A DNA stretch of 64,000 nt from JAHQVK01 sp036788295 (lineage in GTDB: Bacteria > Myxococcota > Kuafuiibacteriia > Kuafuiibacteriales > Kuafuiibacteriaceae): contig DAIQNR010000010.1 of assembly GCA_036788295.1 (NCBI GenBank), positions 1 to 64,000 of the forward strand, given 5' to 3'. Made by a program: the position numbers and the translations under genes. Below the pieces are notes generated by a model. That model saw only the letters and a list, made by a program, of their open reading frames with translations, was not told where the DNA came from and did no database searches. Position 1 is the first letter of the stretch; every line of letters starts with the position of its first letter. Below are positions 59,067-64,000 of this stretch, piece after piece.

Positions 59067-60860
59067 ATGGCCGCTTTCGGGTTCGACTCGCACACTCCGT
59101 CGGACCTGGCCATGGTGAGCCCCCCCACCGAGCGCCGCAGCGCACCGGACCGGATCGGCCCCTACGAGGTCGAGGCCGAGCTGCGTTCCATCCCCGGGGC
59201 TCGATTCTTGTCGGCGCGCGCCCTGGGGGGCGAGCCGGTCGTGCTGCAGGTGGTGTTCCTTCGCCCGGCGCGGGGGCGGAGCGCGGACCGGGAGGAGGAG
59301 GCTCTTCGGCTGGCGAGGGCGACCGCGCACCACATCGGGAGCGGCGCCTCGCTCGTTTCGAGCCACGGCAGCAGCGACCTCGTCGACGGTCGGCGGGCGC
59401 TGTTCTGGCAGCTTCGGGAGCAGGTCCCGCCCCCGGCGCCGCGGCCGATCGCGGCGGAACGCTGGTGCATGGAAGCGGAGGCGCTGCTCGGGCGGCTCCT
59501 GGCCCGACACCGGGCCGGCACCAGGGCGCCGCTGCTCACCGAGTTCGCCTTGTTCGAAGGGCGCGAGGGCCTCGACTGGTTCGGGGTGCCGGTGGCGACG
59601 TGTCCGGTGTGGGTGGGGCTCGGTGCGCCCCCACCGAGGGTGGCGCCAGGGGAACGGTCGCAGCCGACCGAGCAGGGGGACCTCTGGCGACTCGGCCGCG
59701 CGCTCGCTGGCGTCGGGGCTCGAGACGTCGGAGGTCCGCCGTGGGCCCGCTGGCTGGAGGGGCTCGAATACGGGCGCTTCGATCGGGCCGAAGACGCGCT
59801 CGACGCCTTGCCGTCCCGCGCGAAGCGGGCGCGTTCCCTCACCAGAGAAGCGGTCGCTACGGAGTCGGTGGAGCGATGCGGCGCGCTCGAGTCCGCCATC
59901 CCGCTCCTTCGCTCGATGAGCGTCGCCGAACAGGCGGCGGTGGATGCGCTCGCGATGTCCTGGTCGAACCCGTCCCTCGGCACCGGGGAGAGCCCCTGGA
60001 GCGACGTCGAGCCGATGCCCTCTGCCGCCCCCGAGCCGGACTCGGGGGTCTTCACCGCCCCGCACTCGGCCCTGGTCGCCTCCCCGGTGCGAGAGGCGCC
60101 CCCGAGCGCCTTCGACGGACGTCGCTGGGTCCCCGGGGTCCTCGCCGCCCTGGCCCTGTCCGGCGGTCTGGTGTTCGCGGCCAGGCGAGCCGGCGAGGCC
60201 TCGGGGCAGGACCGTCCAGCGTCGGTCGAGGCGGTCGTGCGGCTCGAGAGCGATCCGCCGGGGGCGAGGGTCCTCGCCGCCTCCGATGGTCGCGAGCTCG
60301 GTCGGGCTCCGGTCGAGCTGTGGGGGGCCCCGGCGGGGACGGCGAGGGTTCTCGTCGCCCTCGAGGGCTACGATCCGGTCGGTTTGACCTTGCCTGAGCG
60401 AGGCGCGGTCGCGGTCCGGCTCGAGCCGGTCGATGTCGGGGCCGGGTGCCGGGTCGAGCTCGAACTCGACGCCGCGGCCGAGTCGTGGCCGGGCGGCGAG
60501 CCGGTGGAGCGCTCGCTCCGGATCGTAGGAGGGGGCACGGTCGTCCGCGCGAAGCCGGGGAAGCTCAGGGGCGGGGCTGCTCTCGTCACCTGCGCCGGAC
60601 CGCGCCGAGGCGGGCCGGTCCGCGTGGCCTTCGATGCTCCGCTCGCCGAGCGCCGGCTCCGGGTCGCCGGCCCGTCCGGAGCGCTTGTCTTCATCGACGG
60701 GCGGCCGGTGGGGGTGGCTCCGGTAGAGGTGCGGGCCCGAGGCGCTTTTGTGCTCGTCCGGGTCGAGCGCGACGGGGTTTCGGTCGAGCGCTGGGTCTCG
60801 CTCGAGCGGGACATCGAATTCGACCCCGACCTCGGGGGCGGTGGACCCCCTCGGGGATGA
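59067..60860 (+). CDS. Pseudokinase-like membrane protein with PEGA domain
   Basis: The 597-residue protein begins with a segment resembling the N-lobe of Ser/Thr kinases (IGPYEVEAELRSIPGARFLS, then LGGEPVVLQVVFL), but the glycine loop is broken. There is no HRD or DFG motif and the ATP-Lys is not clear. A poorly conserved region of about 270 residues follows, then one membrane helix (GVLAALALSGGLVFAA, about residues 361-376). The extracytoplasmic part has a PEGA-like unit (LESDPPGARVLAASDGRELG) and a second one (VAGPSGALVFIDGRPVGVAP). It therefore looks like a decayed relative of the PEGA kinases. ATG 59112 is an alternative start. Its stop overlaps the DUF2079 start (ATGA). Confidence 0.72.
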   Translation: MAAFGFDSHTPSDLAMVSPPTERRSAPDRIGPYEVEAELRSIPGARFLSARALGGEPVVLQVVFLRPARGRSADREEEALRLARATAHHIGSGASLVSSHGSSDLVDGRRALFWQLREQVPPPAPRPIAAERWCMEAEALLGRLLARHRAGTRAPLLTEFALFEGREGLDWFGVPVATCPVWVGLGAPPPRVAPGERSQPTEQGDLWRLGRALAGVGARDVGGPPWARWLEGLEYGRFDRAEDALDALPSRAKRARSLTREAVATESVERCGALESAIPLLRSMSVAEQAAVDALAMSWSNPSLGTGESPWSDVEPMPSAAPEPDSGVFTAPHSALVASPVREAPPSAFDGRRWVPGVLAALALSGGLVFAARRAGEASGQDRPASVEAVVRLESDPPGARVLAASDGRELGRAPVELWGAPAGTARVLVALEGYDPVGLTLPERGAVAVRLEPVDVGAGCRVELELDAAAESWPGGEPVERSLRIVGGGTVVRAKPGKLRGGAALVTCAGPRRGGPVRVAFDAPLAERRLRVAGPSGALVFIDGRPVGVAPVEVRARGAFVLVRVERDGVSVERWVSLERDIEFDPDLGGGGPPRG

Positions 60861-62710
60861 GCCGGGCCCGAGCGGGGGTCGCCTGGCTCTCGCTCGCGCT
60901 GCTCGGCGCGTGGACGGTGCGCTTTGGGCCGCTCGGTCCGGGGCTGCCCGGCGCGGCTGACCTCGCCTGGTTCAGCCGACCGCTTGGGGGCGGACAGCGG
61001 GGCTGGCTGGTCGCGGTGGCCGCGCTGGTGCTCGCGGGGGCGTGGCGGCGGCGGCCCGCGCGCTTGTCCGAGGCCTCGGGGCAGGTCGCGGCGGCGGTGG
61101 CGGTCGCGCTCGTCGGCTCCCTACTCGTCGAGGTCGGTCATCTGTTGCTGTTCGCGGCGGCGGCGGCGGCGGCGGCGGTCCTCGTGTCGCTGCAACTTCC
61201 CTTTCCGACCCGCCGAGCACCGGGCTCTTGGCTGCCTGCGGCCCTCTATGGGGCGGTGGCGGTCACGTTCGCGGTGTTTTCGCTGCACCGGCATCGGTCC
61301 TTCGGCAGCGGTTCCTGGGACCTCGGCTGCATGGCCCACAACTTCTACCGGGCGTCCCGCGGCCTCTCCACCGTCTCGACGGTGCTCGGTGACGTGGACT
61401 TTCTCGGCGACCACTTCATGCCCGGGATCTACCTGTTGGCCCCGCTGTTCTGGGTCGATGCCTCCGCGTCCATGGTGCTGCTCGTGCAGGCGGCGAGCCT
61501 CGCCGTGGTGGCCCCGGCTCTGTACGGGATCGCTCGCCGGCACGGGGCCGGTCCGGAGCCGGCGGCCGCCCTCGCGGTCGCGGTCGGTCTCGGCTTCGGC
61601 ATGCAGTCCGCGGCGTATTTCGACGCCCACGAGATCACGGTCGGGTTCGGGTTCCTCGCCGCCGCCCTCTACGCGCTCGAGACCGGGCGTCTCGGGTGGG
61701 CGACCGCCTCGCTCGTCGTGTTCTCGCTGTTCAAGGAGAGCCTCGGCGCCTACGTCGCGTTCCTGGGGCTGTTCCTGCTCGTGACGGCGGGTCCGGATCC
61801 CAGGCGCCGCCGATTCGGGGCGGCGTGGCTCGTCTACGGCGCAGTGTGGTTCGTGGCCGTGAACCGGGTTCTGAAGCCGTGGTTTGCCGCCGGCGGTCGG
61901 ATCACCTCCCACGAGACGTTCACCGACTTCGGTCCGACCTTGTTCACGGCGCTGCTCGGCATGCTCGCCGACCCGCTGCGGACCGCCGCGGTGACGCTCA
62001 TCCCGGCCGAGAAGGGGCTGAGTCTCGGGGTGACGCTCATCGGGGCGGGGGGAGGGCTGGCGCTGGGCGCGCCGTCGGTGCTGCTCGCGGCGGCTCCGCT
62101 GGTCGCCGAGCGGTTTCTGTCCTCCAAAGAATCGATGTGGCAGATGGGCTACCACTACGCCGCCCCGCTGACGCTGTACGCAGGGTGGGCGGCGGCGCGG
62201 GCGCTGCCCGCCGCGACCGCGTGGGTGGCCACCGGTCTTCAGCGGATCGAGCCCAGCGGGTCGCGGTCGGCCGCCCGAGCCCTCGCTCTGTACTTCGTGT
62301 TCGTCGGTCTGCTCGTGAACGGGTTCGGCTACCGCCACCCGGCCAACTTTCACGTCTGGCGGGAGTCGTACTTCTCGACCGCCGACAAGCAGCGGGACAA
62401 CGCGGCGGCGGTGGCCTTCGTTCGCGGCTTCGGCCGAGAGGCGAAGGTCGCCGCCCAAAACCGGATCCTCCCCCACCTCGCCGACCGCCCGTGGATTTGG
62501 AGGCTCGGCGAGCACAAGAAGGCCAACCTCGTCGTGCTGTCGCTCGACGAGTCGGCGTGGCCCTACTCGGACCGGTTCCCGGCCCAGCTCGCGGCGCAGC
62601 TGGATCGGGATCCGGAATGGAGCGTCGCCTTCGAGGCCGGCCTGACCAGGGTGTACGAGCGGCGCGGGGACGAGACCGATGGGCTTGCGCCGGCAGGCTC
62701 CGCCCGGTAG
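60857..62710 (+). CDS. DUF2079 multi-pass membrane protein
   Basis: The 617-residue protein has about a dozen membrane helices and the DUF2079 pattern: a periplasmic loop with the conserved GSWDLGCMAHNFYRAS, LGDHFMPGIYLLAPLF, AAYFDAHEITVGFGFLAAAL and FKESLGAY. The DLG and H/E-rich motifs (FDAHEITV, DHFMP) resemble the metal/dolichol-phosphate-sugar sites of GT-C glycosyltransferases, to which DUF2079 is distantly related, so sugar transfer from a lipid carrier is a reasonable hypothesis. The N-terminus carries an Ala-rich, low-complexity stretch (AAAAAAAAVLVSL). ATG 60857 overlaps the upstream stop; nuoA begins 10 bases after its end. Confidence 0.82.
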   Translation: MSRARAGVAWLSLALLGAWTVRFGPLGPGLPGAADLAWFSRPLGGGQRGWLVAVAALVLAGAWRRRPARLSEASGQVAAAVAVALVGSLLVEVGHLLLFAAAAAAAAVLVSLQLPFPTRRAPGSWLPAALYGAVAVTFAVFSLHRHRSFGSGSWDLGCMAHNFYRASRGLSTVSTVLGDVDFLGDHFMPGIYLLAPLFWVDASASMVLLVQAASLAVVAPALYGIARRHGAGPEPAAALAVAVGLGFGMQSAAYFDAHEITVGFGFLAAALYALETGRLGWATASLVVFSLFKESLGAYVAFLGLFLLVTAGPDPRRRRFGAAWLVYGAVWFVAVNRVLKPWFAAGGRITSHETFTDFGPTLFTALLGMLADPLRTAAVTLIPAEKGLSLGVTLIGAGGGLALGAPSVLLAAAPLVAERFLSSKESMWQMGYHYAAPLTLYAGWAAARALPAATAWVATGLQRIEPSGSRSAARALALYFVFVGLLVNGFGYRHPANFHVWRESYFSTADKQRDNAAAVAFVRGFGREAKVAAQNRILPHLADRPWIWRLGEHKKANLVVLSLDESAWPYSDRFPAQLAAQLDRDPEWSVAFEAGLTRVYERRGDETDGLAPAGSAR

Positions 62711-62719
62711 GTCCACCCC

Positions 62720-63073
62720 GTGCCTGGCTATGGGGGCCTGCTCGCGGTGTTCGTGATCGCCGTCCTCCTGGCGGTGGGCCTGCACCTGCTGACGACCGCG
62801 CTCGGCCCGCGGGCCCGAAATCCGGTCAAGGACCAGCCGTTCGAGTGCGGAAACCTGTCCGCGCAGCCGTTTCGGCAGCGGGTGAGCGTCCGCTTCTACG
62901 TCGTGGCCCTGCTGTTCATCATCTTCGACATGGAGACCGTGTTCTTGTTTCCGTGGGCGGTCGTGTTTCGGGATCTGGGGTGGCCGGGCTTCGGGACCAT
63001 GCTCTCGTTCGTCGCGGTGCTGGGCGTGGGCCTCGTCTACGTGTGGCGCCGGGGCGCGCTCGACTGGGAATGA
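62720..63073 (+). CDS. nuoA: NADH-quinone oxidoreductase subunit A
   Basis: The 117-residue complex I subunit has three membrane helices and the NuoA loop motif KDQPFECGNLSAQPFRQRVS with the conserved ECG. This is followed by FYVVALLFIIFDMETVFLFP, a signature of this subunit with the FDxE motif, and GVGLVYVWRRGALDW at the C-terminus. It lies in the membrane arm near the quinone-binding junction. GTG 62720 is the start. It is the first of three nuo genes in the window (A, B, C), 49 bases before nuoB. Confidence 0.95.
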   Translation: MPGYGGLLAVFVIAVLLAVGLHLLTTALGPRARNPVKDQPFECGNLSAQPFRQRVSVRFYVVALLFIIFDMETVFLFPWAVVFRDLGWPGFGTMLSFVAVLGVGLVYVWRRGALDWE

Positions 63074-63122
63074 GGCGGGTCCGTCGTTGAAGCGTAGGCG
63101 GTAGGAGCGATAAGCTCGCACC

Positions 63123-63674
63123 ATGGGCACGGAGGAGAGTCTCCTCGGGGACGAGGCCACCACCACCACCGTCGAGGCGGCCGAGGGCTTCTTCCGTCGG
63201 CTCCTGAACCGCAACGAGGCGGTCCAGGACGTGGTGAACTGGGGTCGGAAGTGGTCGTTTTTCCAGTACCCTTTCGTGACCGCCTGCTGCGGGATGGAGT
63301 ACATGGCCGCCGCCGGTCCGCGGTACGACTACTCGCGCTTCGGCGCCGAGCTGCCGCGGTTTTCTCCCCGCCAGGCCGACCTGCTGATGGTGGTCGGCAC
63401 CATCACCCACAAGCAGGCGCCGATCCTGCGAACCGTGTACGAGCAGATGGCGGATCCGAAGTGGGTGATCAGCTTCGGCGTGTGCGCGTCCTCGGGCGGC
63501 TTCTACCGAAACTACGCTACCGTGCAGGGCATCGACACCCTCATCCCCGTGGACGTGTACATTCCCGGCTGCCCTCCGCGACCGGAGGCGGTGCTCGACG
63601 CCCTCATGATGCTCCAAGGGAAGGTCCAGAAGGAGCGGCGGCCCCTGCTGCCGGTGAAGGCGGACTCAAAGTGA
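63123..63674 (+). CDS. nuoB: NADH-quinone oxidoreductase subunit B
   Basis: The 183-residue subunit carries the N2 iron-sulfur cluster. It contains the adjacent Cys pair in TACCGMEYMAAAGPRYD, and later Cys ligands in FGVCASSGGFYRNYA and VYIPGCPPRPEAVLDAL, so all four ligands are present. It sits at the base of the peripheral arm and passes electrons to quinone. ATG 63123; a weak -35/-10 pair (TTGAAG 63087, TAAGCT 63111) lies in the 49-base gap after nuoA and may be coincidental. Its stop overlaps the nuoC start (GTGA). Confidence 0.97.
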   Translation: MGTEESLLGDEATTTTVEAAEGFFRRLLNRNEAVQDVVNWGRKWSFFQYPFVTACCGMEYMAAAGPRYDYSRFGAELPRFSPRQADLLMVVGTITHKQAPILRTVYEQMADPKWVISFGVCASSGGFYRNYATVQGIDTLIPVDVYIPGCPPRPEAVLDALMMLQGKVQKERRPLLPVKADSK

Positions 63675-64000
63675 GCGCGGCTGTGCTCGAGCGGCTGCGC
63701 GCGGCCTTGCCCGAAGCGGTGGTGGACAGCCACGCCCAGCACGGGGACGAGACCGCGGTAGTGATCCCGGCGGCGGTGGCCGAGGTCGCGGCGTTTCTTC
63801 GCGACGACCCGGCGACCTCGATGGAGATGCTCTCCGACCTGACCGGGGTCGATCTGCTCGGGGTTCGGGAGCCCCGCTTCGAGGTGGTGTACCACTTCTA
63901 TTCGCTTTCGAAGAACCATCGGCTGAGGGTGAAGGTTCGGCTCGACGCCGAGTCCCCGAGCGTGCCTTCGCTCACCGGGTTGTGGAGCTCGGCCCTGTGG
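63671..64000 (+). CDS. nuoC: NADH-quinone oxidoreductase subunit C (5' part)
   Basis: The frame opens at GTG 63671, overlapping the nuoB stop, and runs off the window end after 110 codons. The visible part matches the 30-kDa subunit of complex I: EMLSDLTGVDLLGVREPRFE, VVYHFYSLSKNHRLRVKVRL, then the start of the P-S-x-P-S-L-T-x-L-W motif (SVPSLTGLWSSALW). This subunit belongs to the peripheral arm and helps position NuoD. Whether it is a separate NuoC or a NuoCD fusion cannot be seen. Confidence 0.9.
   Translation, partial: MSAAVLERLRAALPEAVVDSHAQHGDETAVVIPAAVAEVAAFLRDDPATSMEMLSDLTGVDLLGVREPRFEVVYHFYSLSKNHRLRVKVRLDAESPSVPSLTGLWSSALW

Noticed and set aside
61150..61190. Run of GCG codons (poly-Ala) in the DUF2079 gene as a possible simple-repeat locus
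   Set aside because: It is a short low-complexity stretch inside a membrane helix of a well-supported gene, common in high-G+C genomes.

Overview
The window is chromosomal DNA of very high G+C content with dense, often overlapping genes, frequent GTG/TTG starts and a strong third-position G+C bias. The gene content points to a member of the Myxococcota (myxobacteria and relatives). There are Ser/Thr kinases of the HRDVTPxN type, one with PEGA repeats, a PEGA protein with a decayed kinase-like N-terminus, cysteine-rich and choice-of-anchor surface proteins, and a FrzS-like pseudo-receiver coiled-coil protein. A TolQ-TolR-TolR operon and many predicted lipoproteins fit the same picture. Two runs of exactly 100 N (32000-32099 and 35108-35207) show that this is a scaffolded draft assembly; both fall in tandem repeats.

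Layout. 1-11 kb: envelope and accessory genes (Cys-rich secreted protein, small membrane proteins, lipoprotein with a laminin-G-like fold, glyoxalase-fold protein, hemolysin III, DUF4846 protein, Ser/Thr kinase, a broken Uma2 gene, NlpC/P60 hydrolase, choice-of-anchor D protein). 11-25 kb: mostly core genes, namely fatty acid hydroxylase, mutL-miaA, hisC, aroA, PEGA kinase, cmk, an inverted TolQ-TolR-TolR operon, and rpsA. 25-31 kb: topB with a lysine-rich tail, then purS-purQ-purL with ATGA overlaps. 31-35 kb: a histone-H1-like Lys/Ala repeat protein, a DapA-fold protein lacking the catalytic residues, a membrane protein and Skp/OmpH. 35-39.5 kb: divergent glycosyltransferase and FkbM-like genes, rlmN, a pseudo-receiver/Fis regulator and tRNA-Arg(TCG).

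39.5-48.5 kb is a minus-strand block: a double-GNAT protein, a small lipoprotein, two large lipase-like lipoproteins flanking a FadL channel, and a DUF3108 protein. 48.5-54 kb carries a CPBP protease, a CAP protein, an ECF sigma/zinc-finger anti-sigma pair and the FrzS-like gene. 54-59 kb (minus strand) holds a helical-repeat protein, an EF-G paralogue, coaX and a secreted protein. 59-64 kb holds the pseudokinase/PEGA protein, a DUF2079 membrane protein and the start of the nuo operon (nuoA, nuoB, 5' part of nuoC).

The chromosome segment is mostly ordinary. No prophage, CRISPR array or insertion sequence was seen. The items most worth a second look are the set of proteins keeping a fold but losing catalytic or phosphorylation residues (DapA-like, two pseudo-receivers, a pseudokinase, one of two lipase paralogues), the FadL/lipase cluster, the Lys/Ala repeat protein broken by an assembly gap, and the 29-bp hairpin repeats at the second gap.
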